Positions 46,287 to 53,373 of a DNA stretch of 64,000 nucleotides are shown in pieces; within the stretch, counting starts at the first letter, position 1, and each line of letters begins with the position of its first letter. The stretch spans positions 1-64,000 of the forward strand of contig JACPPJ010000005.1 of the NCBI GenBank assembly GCA_016191085.1, given 5' to 3'. Source of the DNA: Acidobacteriota bacterium. Lineage in GTDB: Bacteria > Acidobacteriota > Terriglobia > 2-12-FULL-54-10. A program made the translations under genes and the position numbers. The notes beneath the pieces were generated by a model, which was not told the DNA's origin, made no database searches, and was given only the letters and a program-made list of their open reading frames with translations.

Positions 46287-46977
46287 GCTCCTCCCACGGG
46301 CGGATCAATTGTCCTAATCTCCTGGCGGGTGTCAGAGAATCCGGGAGTTGACCCTCGACTGCCAGCGTCAGATCACGGGAGATATGAATGAAGCCCGAGA
46401 AGCGATGCTGGCGTCCGCGTGCCTGGCAGGAAAGAAAGTCTTTCGGGCAAGTAGAAAACGGACTGCCCGTTGTGGGGTCTTCGGGATCTGTACCGGGTAC
46501 GTATCCGCAGTTATTGTCTTTGAAGGTCCACACGCATGCCGCCGAGCATTTGCGAACCGGCACCTCCGTGGCAATTGGGTCGAGGTCTCCCGATAGAGTT
46601 AAATGAGCGCTCCGATCGTTGACGCGGATCTCAGACACGCGTCCAACGAATAGTGTCAGGGCTTCATTGCAATTGAGAAACAAACGCTGTAGCGTCGCTT
46701 CACTGCCCTGAATGGCGTCGCGCTCCTGCTGCAGCATCTTGGCCGCGTCGAGCGTGATGTTCTGCAACCGAACGGTTACGGGCTCCACCTGCAGTTTTTG
46801 CGTATACCGAACTGGCGAGGCGACAGTCAGCCACGGTTCATACCAGTTGTCCTGGAACGAAACCTTGTCTTCGGCAAAGCGGTACGCATTCTGGCCAACT
46901 TGAAATGACAGCAAGTGGCAGACAGAAGTTTTGCTCTTCGCGATTGCGTTTTGAATGGCGGGACTAAGCGTTCTCAT
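46282..46977 (-). CDS. Tail tip protein, DUF2163/baseplate-hub-like (GTA g13-like)
   Basis: A 231-aa protein. 'RVSEIRVNDRSAHLTLSGDLDPIATEVPVRKCSAACVWTFKDNNCGY' and 'FSTCPKDFLSCQARGRQHRFSGF' carry a cysteine cluster at the place where lambda gpL and DUF2163 proteins have cysteines; in lambda gpL these bind an iron-sulfur cluster. The start is ATG 46977 or GTG 46983. It lies between the DUF2460-like and J-like genes, the same order as in gene transfer agents. NlpC/P60 peptidase (GTA g14) is missing. Confidence 0.75.
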   Translation of the reverse strand: MRTLSPAIQNAIAKSKTSVCHLLSFQVGQNAYRFAEDKVSFQDNWYEPWLTVASPVRYTQKLQVEPVTVRLQNITLDAAKMLQQERDAIQGSEATLQRLFLNCNEALTLFVGRVSEIRVNDRSAHLTLSGDLDPIATEVPVRKCSAACVWTFKDNNCGYVPGTDPEDPTTGSPFSTCPKDFLSCQARGRQHRFSGFIHISRDLTLAVEGQLPDSLTPARRLGQLIRPWEEL

Positions 46978-47043
46978 ATCCACCGATTTCGCCGGTTAAA
47001 CAGATTGCACAGATGGTTCTTTTGAAAATCTGCAATCTGCCGA

Positions 47044-47640
47044 TCAAGTCAAATAATCCAAACTGACGGGCCCGCCTCCCACGATGCGTACCCGGTGCAA
47101 CGCGAGCACCACGTCCGTCTTTGGATTTTCACCACCCGTCAAAGCCTCGTCCAAGTAGATCTGACCAAACGAGCCGTTCACGCGGTAACCGTACCCGGGG
47201 TAGACGAACAGCTTGCCGTTGGCTCCCATATCCGTCGCCTGCGCCACGGGAACGGTGCCGAACGGGTTCGCGGTTGCGAATGAAGGATACACAGCCATGG
47301 CGACACCGACGGCTTCAATCAATTCCAGCCGCATGTTTATTTGCTCGTGACCGACCTCTTCGTATATCGGCTCGGAGTTGAAATAAACCGAGTAGCTACG
47401 TGCGGCCGTCTTGTCTTCGAATGTGAAAAAATCGGTCATCATTTGCAGCCGAAACTGCTCGATCTCATCCCAGTCCGCTTTGCTGCGGCGACTGAATACC
47501 AGATCGAAGATGCGACGTGGAGCAGCTTTCTGGCGGAAATATTCACGTGCGCTCTCAACGCGTCCGCGAAGAACGTTTGATTCCTTGCTTCGCGTCACCG
47601 TGTAATCCGGGTCTACCGGAAAGGAATCAGTAGTTGCCAT
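47044..47640 (-). CDS. Distal tail protein, DUF2460-like (GTA g12-like)
   Basis: A 198-aa protein: 'FDLVFSRRSKADWDEIEQFRLQMMTDFFTFEDKTAARSYSVYFNSEPIYEEVGHEQINMRLELIEA' resembles the TIGR02217/DUF2460 family or a phage tail-component equivalent, forming the ring at the tail tip. AGAGGA 7 bases before the ATG. Only four bases separate it from the tape-measure stop. It belongs to the tail-tip trio with the DUF2163- and J-like genes. Confidence 0.7.
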   Translation of the reverse strand: MATTDSFPVDPDYTVTRSKESNVLRGRVESAREYFRQKAAPRRIFDLVFSRRSKADWDEIEQFRLQMMTDFFTFEDKTAARSYSVYFNSEPIYEEVGHEQINMRLELIEAVGVAMAVYPSFATANPFGTVPVAQATDMGANGKLFVYPGYGYRVNGSFGQIYLDEALTGGENPKTDVVLALHRVRIVGGGPVSLDYLT

Positions 47641-47644
47641 TCGC

Positions 47645-48925
47645 TTATCCTCTTAATGCGCGGCTGGCAGGGCCTCCGCGTCTCAGCACGACGAGCAACC
47701 CTTCATCGAGTGCTTGCGGATTGCTCTTCAAGAAATTCGCCAGCGTGGATGCGCTGGCAGGTTCGATGGAAATGCTCGATGCCGCGGTAGCCGTTCCCAC
47801 AGTTCCGGAATTCAGGCCTTGCAGTACGGTGGTACCGATGCGATCCACGGCTTGCCGCGTCATGACAAATTCGCCTGCATGGACAAGGGCGAGCATGCCC
47901 GTTGCCGACGAGGCGCCCGCGCTTCCGACGTAGCCGCCTGAGGCGAACTCGGGAACGGGGAGCATACTCAGAACTTGCCGACGGCGATTGCGCTCGTCTT
48001 CCGTCTGGCCGATAGCGTTGACAATCTGATCGAAGTAGGGCCGCTGCGTGGCCGCCGATTGCCTGCGGACCCACTTGCTCTCCATTTGCTGCCAGATCTT
48101 GTAAGCCTGATCGATTGAGGTCGCGTAATCACGCCGGAACGCGTAGTAGTCATCCAGAATCTGGCGCAACTGCGCGAAGCCTTGATTTGCTATGTCAGCA
48201 TCATGCCTCTTGTTCTTTCCGTCGCCGCCGCTCAGCAAGCCCACGATTCCGCCGATAGCCGCCCCGACCGCCGTGCCGATTCCGGGCATAATGCTGGTGC
48301 CGATCATCGCGCCACCGGCCATACCGCCCAGCGCGCTCACAGCGCGATTTGAGTTGCCTACAGTCAGGGAACCGACCGTGAAGCCTGCCATGGCGAGTCC
48401 GGTGCCGGAGAGTGGTCCGATGCCGTGGCTGAAGACGTCGCCCAGTGCGCGCCCGGATCTTCCGCCGGTAGGTAAGCCGAGCGTGGAAGCCAGGCTCGGC
48501 GCCCGATTGCTATAAATCATCCCGGGATTGCTTACTGCAATCCCGTCCCGGCCGCCGGTGGCGTTCCCGACAGCGGCGCCAAACAGCGCAAGCAGCTCCT
48601 GCCGCGCAGCCCGAAACACCTGCTGGGCGGTTTTGGCTTCGCGTGTCAAACTCTTCTGGCGGTCTTCTATTTGCTTGAGAACGGATGCATGTTTCGTGCC
48701 GGCGGCGCTGCCCTGGTTGATCTCCTGAGTGAGGCCCGCTTGCGTTCGCGTGAGGTTGCTCAACCCGGCCATGCCAGTTTTGGACATCTCAGTCATCGCC
48801 GATTGCGTCCGGGCGAATCCGGCCGTGGCCGACTGGTTGAATGCGTCCAGCGCGGAGTGGGCGCGCGCGACGCCGCTCAGGTCTTCATCCACGCTCAGTT
48901 GAACTCTGACTTTGTGTGTCGCCAT
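47645..48925 (-). CDS. Short tail tape-measure-like protein
   Basis: A 426-aa protein starting 'MATHKVRVQLSVDEDLSGVARA' (AGGGA 7 bases upstream of the ATG at 48925). Residues 20-130 are helical. Residues about 220-260 are a glycine-rich hydrophobic membrane-active region ('GGMAGGAMIGTSIMPGIGTAVGAAIGGIVGLLSGG'). The C-terminus has 'FASGGYVGSAGASSATGMLALVHAGEFVM', a common tape-measure ending. By the roughly 0.15 nm/residue rule seen in siphophages, it would specify a tail of about 60-65 nm, short for a siphovirus and in the range of gene transfer agents. Confidence 0.75.
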   Translation of the reverse strand: MATHKVRVQLSVDEDLSGVARAHSALDAFNQSATAGFARTQSAMTEMSKTGMAGLSNLTRTQAGLTQEINQGSAAGTKHASVLKQIEDRQKSLTREAKTAQQVFRAARQELLALFGAAVGNATGGRDGIAVSNPGMIYSNRAPSLASTLGLPTGGRSGRALGDVFSHGIGPLSGTGLAMAGFTVGSLTVGNSNRAVSALGGMAGGAMIGTSIMPGIGTAVGAAIGGIVGLLSGGDGKNKRHDADIANQGFAQLRQILDDYYAFRRDYATSIDQAYKIWQQMESKWVRRQSAATQRPYFDQIVNAIGQTEDERNRRRQVLSMLPVPEFASGGYVGSAGASSATGMLALVHAGEFVMTRQAVDRIGTTVLQGLNSGTVGTATAASSISIEPASASTLANFLKSNPQALDEGLLVVLRRGGPASRALRG

Positions 48926-48969
48926 TGTATTCCCTGGTGTCCTGCCACCTAACACCTGACGCCTGTCAC

Positions 48970-49419
48970 CTACTTGAACTCCGTACCGCACCCGCCGCAG
49001 AAGCTGGCGCCGCGAGCGTTCACCGACTGGCAATGCGGGCAGGAGCTGTGCGACGCCCAGAATTTCTCGCGCTCGTACCGGAACAGTGCCAAGCCGCGTG
49101 CCTCCTCCGCCGTGAGGTCATCGAGCGTGAACTGCACTCCCGCCGCGATGCGGTCCAGCCATCCGAGATGTGAGATCCACAACTCGAACGCATGCGGAAT
49201 TCTGCCGTTGCCGATGAAATCCAGCCGTACAGGATTTATCGCCGCCTGCTGCCGCAGCGCGCGCCGGCGCGCCGCAAGGGGAGATTCAGCTTGTCTGGTG
49301 GCGCTTTCGATAAACGCCGGAATAAACCGTGACAGCGCCGCCAGATCCCGTGATGCTTCGATGAAATGCATATCTAGACCAGCAAATAGTCGAGAGCCAG
49401 CCAGCGAATGGAGAGCCAC
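48970..49419 (-). CDS. Zinc-ribbon protein downstream of the tail chaperone
   Basis: A 149-aa protein (133 aa if started at the ATG at 49371, 'MHFIEASRDLAALSRF'). The C-terminus 'CPHCQSVNARGASFCGGCGTEFK' is a zinc ribbon. It is in the same frame as the upstream chaperone-like gene, separated only by a TAG codon that lies inside a repeat. The first 16 residues of the long form are repeat-encoded. Its position between chaperone and tape measure matches gpT-type tail assembly proteins. Confidence 0.6.
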   Translation of the reverse strand: MALHSLAGSRLFAGLDMHFIEASRDLAALSRFIPAFIESATRQAESPLAARRRALRQQAAINPVRLDFIGNGRIPHAFELWISHLGWLDRIAAGVQFTLDDLTAEEARGLALFRYEREKFWASHSSCPHCQSVNARGASFCGGCGTEFK

Positions 49420-49445
49420 TCGCTAGTCGCTACTCGCCACTCGCT
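49416..49445. repeat. GAGTAGCGACTAG-type repeat (family 6) supplying a stop codon
   Basis: The minus strand reads GCGAGTGGCGAGTAGCGACT-AGCGAGTGGCT. It encodes the last residues (ERVASSD) and the TAG stop of the chaperone-like gene. Confidence 0.6.
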
Positions 49446-50205
49446 CTTCTTCCGCTTCCGAGTCTTCGAAATTAAACAGTGCGGCGACCGCGGTTTGCTT
49501 ATGTAACGCGTCCATCCACTTCACGGCATCCTCGCGGGTTGCCGCCTGACCGCTAACCGAGTAGCCACGGACGCCGGTGACCAACTCATCGTAAAACCTC
49601 ACCATCTCCCGCAAGCGCGATGGCAGCAGCGATTTTTCGGTCCTGCTTCCTCGAACGTAAAGCGCCGTGGAGACGACGCGGCTGAACTCCTTCTGCTGCC
49701 GGACAGTTGGCCTCCGCAGCGTATGCACCAGGCCGGTATATTCCTTCCCGCCACGGCCCGCTTCGAGGTGCACTTCTACCTCCGCGGGATCGAAGTGGTA
49801 CACCTCCGTTTCGTCACCTGCGGTTGGGAAGACCTGCGCCAGAAGCTGGATGGCGGCCATTTTATGCAGCACGGGTATCTGCTCGCGCCAGCTCTCCGGA
49901 AACGCGTCGCGAAGCTCCTTACTGTTCGCTGTCTCCTGTTCCCGACTTCCTACACAGTAGCCTTCAACCCGAACGATGATGCGGTCCCAGATAGCTTCAG
50001 CGGCTTCGGCGCGCTCCTGATCGAATCGAGTGTGCGCACCCACCACCTCCACGGAACGATTCAACTTCGTCTCGTACTCCAGCCAGTCGGCAAACTGCGG
50101 CGGGCGAAACTGGTGCACCACGCGGAATTTTCTCCCGCCTTCCCGGAACGTGATGGGCGTCGCGATCTCCGCCGGTTTCAGATCAAATGTATTAGCATTT
50201 TCCAT
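49423..50205 (-). CDS. Putative tail assembly chaperone
   Basis: A 260-aa protein between the tail-tube and tape-measure genes. 'FDLKPAEIATPITFREGGRKFRVVHQFRPPQFADWLEYE' starts a beta/alpha region typical of small tail assembly (gpG-like) proteins, followed by a helical part with 'LRRPTVRQQKEFSRVVSTALYV'. No catalytic motif is seen. The C-terminal seven residues and stop codon come from a repeat. Assignment rests mainly on position. Confidence 0.55.
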   Translation of the reverse strand: MENANTFDLKPAEIATPITFREGGRKFRVVHQFRPPQFADWLEYETKLNRSVEVVGAHTRFDQERAEAAEAIWDRIIVRVEGYCVGSREQETANSKELRDAFPESWREQIPVLHKMAAIQLLAQVFPTAGDETEVYHFDPAEVEVHLEAGRGGKEYTGLVHTLRRPTVRQQKEFSRVVSTALYVRGSRTEKSLLPSRLREMVRFYDELVTGVRGYSVSGQAATREDAVKWMDALHKQTAVAALFNFEDSEAEEERVASSD

Positions 50206-50243
50206 TCTGACCTCTGACTCCTGACGAACTAGCGGCTCGATTG

Positions 50244-50313
50244 TAAGGGCACGGTTTTAACCGTGCCGAACAAGGTACGTGTGCCAGGCGGTTTTAACCG
50301 CTGAGGTTCACAA
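50244..50313. repeat. GGGCACGG-type repeat (family 2), variant copy
   Basis: GGGCACGGTTTTAACCGTGCC is a perfect hairpin, followed by GGCGGTTTTAACCGCTGAGG. It sits in the gap between the chaperone-like and tail-tube genes. It shares the plan of the copies at 52282, 60322 and 61137 but with TTTTAA cores. Confidence 0.75.
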
Positions 50314-50336
50314 GTCCCGCTCCTGACTGCTGGCTT

Positions 50337-51401
50337 CTACGACTGCAGATACGCAGGCACGGTGTTGGTGACGGTGATTTGAAGAGGTTCGTTGGGCGTG
50401 CCGCCGGCGTCTTTGTAGATGTCCGTCTCGCCAGCCGACACTTTGTATACCAACAGGTCGCCATTGGCTGCCGCAATCGGCATGGCAGTGATGCGAACGG
50501 CCGGAAACTTGATCTCGCAGTCGTGCATCTCCGGCTGTCCGTTCAATATGCGGTCTCCGGTGAATTTGAAGCTGACCTCTAGCAGCGATCCGTTGACGAA
50601 GTCATCCAGCAGGTCGGTGCTGCTCGAATCGACGAGTATCTGAGCCTCGAACGTGGCGCGACGCGCCCCGGCCCACATACGTGCAGCGTACATACCTCCG
50701 CCGGGCGTATAGCCGTTTTGCACGTCGAGGTTTTGCGTGACGCGAACGGTGAAATCCAGCACGCGCTGCGAAAGATCCAGCGGCGCGCCTTGCGGGCCGA
50801 TCAGAACAGCGAGCCCGCCCATATCGAACACCGAGACGGGTGTGAGCGCGGGTGGCTGCATGGCGCCGTTAGTGGTCTTGCCGCTACCGACAAGGTTGAT
50901 CTGCAACTGCGCCACCTCGCGTCGGCTACCCGTTATGATGAAGTCGGCTACCGCAAGCGACTCCAGCCGCCGCTCGAATGACGGCTGCGCTCCCAGTTGC
51001 TCGTAGATCGTCGTCACCGGAACCTGCTTTCCGGCCGATGCGTCGAAAAATGTGATGACGTGACGGTAGGCAGTGGGATTGTTCGCCGCATTCGGCTGCG
51101 TCGTCACAACGTTCCCCATGCCGAACGCCGCCGCCCAGCCTGCCATTAACGAGCTCAGGTCCACGGTTCGCGCCAGGCGTAGCTCGCGCGTTAACTCGCG
51201 AAACGCAGTAGGGAACTCATGTCCCTTGCCGTACTGGTTGTCGTCGGAGTACGACGTGCGGCTGAGTTCCGCCACGTCGGCTCCGATCATGGCGACCTGC
51301 TGCGTAAGATTTATGTCGGCGACCAGCGTTGAGTAACTGGCCTGCTTTTTGTTCGAGAATGCCCATCGAACGTCGTGCATTCGTTGAGGCGAGAAGGGCA
51401 T
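50337..51401 (-). CDS. Major tail tube-like protein
   Basis: A 354-aa protein. 'RRLESLAVADFIITGSRREVAQLQINLVGSGKT', repeated beta-rich segments with 'ARRATFEAQILVDSSSTDLLDDFVNGSLLEVSFKFTGD', and a C-terminal 'VPAYLQS' fit the phage tail-tube (Phage_tail_2/TTP) fold. Gene order connector-terminator-tube-chaperone-tape measure supports this. It is larger than lambda gpV, which may reflect an added domain. No membrane or signal segment. Confidence 0.7.
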   Translation of the reverse strand: MPFSPQRMHDVRWAFSNKKQASYSTLVADINLTQQVAMIGADVAELSRTSYSDDNQYGKGHEFPTAFRELTRELRLARTVDLSSLMAGWAAAFGMGNVVTTQPNAANNPTAYRHVITFFDASAGKQVPVTTIYEQLGAQPSFERRLESLAVADFIITGSRREVAQLQINLVGSGKTTNGAMQPPALTPVSVFDMGGLAVLIGPQGAPLDLSQRVLDFTVRVTQNLDVQNGYTPGGGMYAARMWAGARRATFEAQILVDSSSTDLLDDFVNGSLLEVSFKFTGDRILNGQPEMHDCEIKFPAVRITAMPIAAANGDLLVYKVSAGETDIYKDAGGTPNEPLQITVTNTVPAYLQS

Positions 51402-51424
51402 GAATACCTCCAGGAGTGGTCAGA

Positions 51425-51490
51425 GGTGAGTGGTGAGTGGCGAGTGGGCAGTATTCCTTGCTCACCATTCGCCGCTCGCTGTTCACTAGC
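51425..51490. repeat. GAGTGGCGAGT-type repeat (family 6)
   Basis: GGTGAGTGGTGAGTGGCGAG ... CTCACCATTCGCCGCTCGCT is an imperfect palindrome. It fills the gap between the tail-tube gene and the terminator-like gene, with only a few bases left at either end. Confidence 0.6.
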
Positions 51491-51493
51491 GGT

Positions 51494-51952
51494 TTATCCG
51501 CCTTGCATTACTTCCTCTGCTGTTACGGTCAATTTGGCGTGCCAGCAAAGCACGGTACGAAAAAACATAACGCTGTTGAACTGCTGCACCTGGACCGGTG
51601 TTGAAAGCCACCCGGCGTCGCTCGGCAGTTTGCGATTGTTGTGAAGGGCCGAACGCACGGCTTCCGCCATCTCCTGGTGCAGTCTCTCGGAATCGGCGGC
51701 TGAAGCGACCGCGCGATAGCCTTCGATGGTGATGGTGTGCCGGTCCCGCACATTTTTGTCGCCGGCGCCGAGATCGTGCGCCGCAGTGGATTCACGCGTA
51801 ACGATCCAGCAGTGCAGCACGCCGCCGGAGACGTAGGTGTCCAGGCGCTCGCGCTCCGAGGCCGCGTACCGGGAATAGTCCAGCACTTTCCCGATGCCCT
51901 GCACCTGTTCGAGCAAGCTCACGATGGAATCGACGACGTTGCTGAGCGCCAC
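51494..51952 (-). CDS. Putative tail terminator / tail completion protein
   Basis: A 152-aa protein: 'RDRHTITIEGYRAVASAADSERLHQEMAEAVRSAL' matches the pattern of short tail-completion proteins (gpU-like). It is placed directly upstream of the tail-tube gene in transcription order. Assignment mostly positional. Confidence 0.5.
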   Translation of the reverse strand: MALSNVVDSIVSLLEQVQGIGKVLDYSRYAASERERLDTYVSGGVLHCWIVTRESTAAHDLGAGDKNVRDRHTITIEGYRAVASAADSERLHQEMAEAVRSALHNNRKLPSDAGWLSTPVQVQQFNSVMFFRTVLCWHAKLTVTAEEVMQGG

Positions 51953-52057
51953 GGCTGATCTCCTTCGCTGTTATACGAGCGTTCAGCCTTCAGCCAAAAC
52001 ACAACTAGTTGGCGGTTGCTGTTTGCTGAAAGCCGAGTGCTGAGTGCTGATGGCTCT

Positions 52058-52264
52058 TTATCTCCGGCTGCTTTCGATTGCCGTTTTGATTTCGCTCGCT
52101 CTTCGGTTCACGATCCGCCGAATCTCGGCTGTGATCCCGGCGAAGGCATCGCCGTTGCGCGCGCTCGAAGCCAAAACGGTGGCCGGTTCCGCTGTTGGTC
52201 GCGCCGGTGGATGCCACTGATACTCATCGCCGTGCTCGGGTCTGGTGTGAAACAAGGTTGTCAT
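52058..52264 (-). CDS. Small phage protein of unknown function
   Basis: A 68-aa protein, 'MTTLFHTRPEHGDEYQWHPP' then a helical C-terminus ending in RR. Basic and Pro-rich at the N-terminus. It sits in the head-tail junction region of the operon and shares its strand. The gaps on both sides are filled by repeats. I do not recognise a family. Confidence 0.45.
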   Translation of the reverse strand: MTTLFHTRPEHGDEYQWHPPARPTAEPATVLASSARNGDAFAGITAEIRRIVNRRASEIKTAIESSRR

Positions 52265-52281
52265 GGTGGTTTGGACCGGAA

Positions 52282-52409
52282 GGGCACGGCTTCAGCCGTG
52301 CCGATAGGGTGCAATTTTCATTGGGCTTTAGCCCCTGAGGTAATTGCGTCCCTCAGCGGCTAAAGCCGAACCACTACCGTGCTTTGTGGCACGGCTGAAG
52401 CCGTGCCCT
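52282..52409. repeat. GGGCACGGCTTCAGCCGTGCC repeat (family 2), 128-bp palindrome
   Basis: The two ends are GGGCACGGCTTCAGCCGTGC and GGCACGGCTGAAGCCGTGCC, and the middle carries GGGCTTTAGCCCCTGAGG paired with CCTCAGCGGCTAAAGCC. Noncoding here. Copies with the same plan lie at 60322-60448 and 61137-61260, the latter within an ORF. Confidence 0.88.
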
Positions 52410-52475
52410 GACCGCGGGGCGAGCAAGCGTTCAGCTAATACTCGTGATACCTGATCGCTGATTAGCTACTCGCTA

Positions 52476-53162
52476 TCAATGTGTGATCCGTCGTCCGCCG
52501 GACTCGCTATTGATTCGCCACTCCGCGACGGAACTTGCGGCGGGCTGCTCTTCGGCCCTGTCAATGCCGAAGGCCGCCTCGAAGGCGGTCTCGAGTGCGC
52601 GGGCGAGCGCGCGGTACTCGGCGGCTTTGCCGCGGTAGTCCACGGCGTCGGCGCCGAGCGCGGCATCGCCAAGCTGGTTGTAAAGCGCGTGGAGACGCCA
52701 CGCGGCGAGCGCGGCGGCCAGGTTGACGGCCCCATAGAAATCCGCGTCGGGAAAATCCGACGCATCCTCGGCGTGGGGCGCAGTGTAGCGGACGCGCACG
52801 ATTTTCCCGGTGCCCGGGACGATTGTGGTCAGCCGCAACTGCGGTACCCCGTTCGCCCCCCAATAGACCTGCCACTCGTCTTTTTCGAGGATGGCGGGAT
52901 CGCGATCCCCGGCTGGATATTCGACTTCGCTGATAACGGAGAAGTTCTGTGACCAGCCAGGAAAGTTCTCGCTGTCGATCTCCCATTGGTAAGACAGGCC
53001 GTTGCCGGTAAGTTCGGCTACCTTGCGCAACGGCCGGGTCACCGAATAACGGCCGGCCAGCGCCTCGCGGATGCAGCCGTCAATGGCTGCGCTCGATAAC
53101 TTGCCCGCCGCGTCCTGAATCCGCTCCGCCACGCCTTGTTGGAAATCCGCAAAAGTTTTCAT
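52476..53162 (-). CDS. Putative head-tail connector/adaptor protein
   Basis: A 228-aa protein, 'MKTFADFQQGVAERIQDAAG...IDGCIREALAGRYSVTRPLRKVAELTGNGLSY' with a mid-section of beta strands and a helical C-terminus rich in Ala ('AAALAAWRLHALYNQLGDAALG'). Its position right after the major capsid gene suggests a head completion or neck adaptor (gp6-like). No direct family recognition. Confidence 0.5.
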   Translation of the reverse strand: MKTFADFQQGVAERIQDAAGKLSSAAIDGCIREALAGRYSVTRPLRKVAELTGNGLSYQWEIDSENFPGWSQNFSVISEVEYPAGDRDPAILEKDEWQVYWGANGVPQLRLTTIVPGTGKIVRVRYTAPHAEDASDFPDADFYGAVNLAAALAAWRLHALYNQLGDAALGADAVDYRGKAAEYRALARALETAFEAAFGIDRAEEQPAASSVAEWRINSESGGRRITH

Positions 53163-53202
53163 AGGTGTTGGGTGCTGGGTGTTAGGTGTTGGGTGTTAGT
53201 TG

Positions 53203-53355
53203 GGTAGCGCAGAGTTCGCGTTTGTCGAACTCTGCGGCTTTTCTCGCGCGGACCAGTCCGCGCCAAGGCCTCATCAGCGGATCCCGAACAGCGCCGGGCA
53301 TTGTGCTTTGGAAGCACCAGCCGCAGAGTTCGAAACGCACGAACTCTGCGCTACC
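53203..53355. repeat. Nested palindrome with GGTAGCGCAGAGTTCG ends (family 7)
   Basis: The outer ends are GGTAGCGCAGAGTTCG and CGAACTCTGCGCTACC, exact complements. Each is part of an inner hairpin: CAGAGTTCG...CGAACTCTG on the left and GCAGAGTTCG...CGAACTCTGC on the right, and a further GCGCGGACCAGTCCGCGC hairpin follows the left inner hairpin. It occupies the gap between the capsid gene and the connector gene, after a short GGTGTTGGG-type stretch (53162-53200). Confidence 0.85.
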
Positions 53356-53373
53356 TGAATGCGGCTTTGCTCG

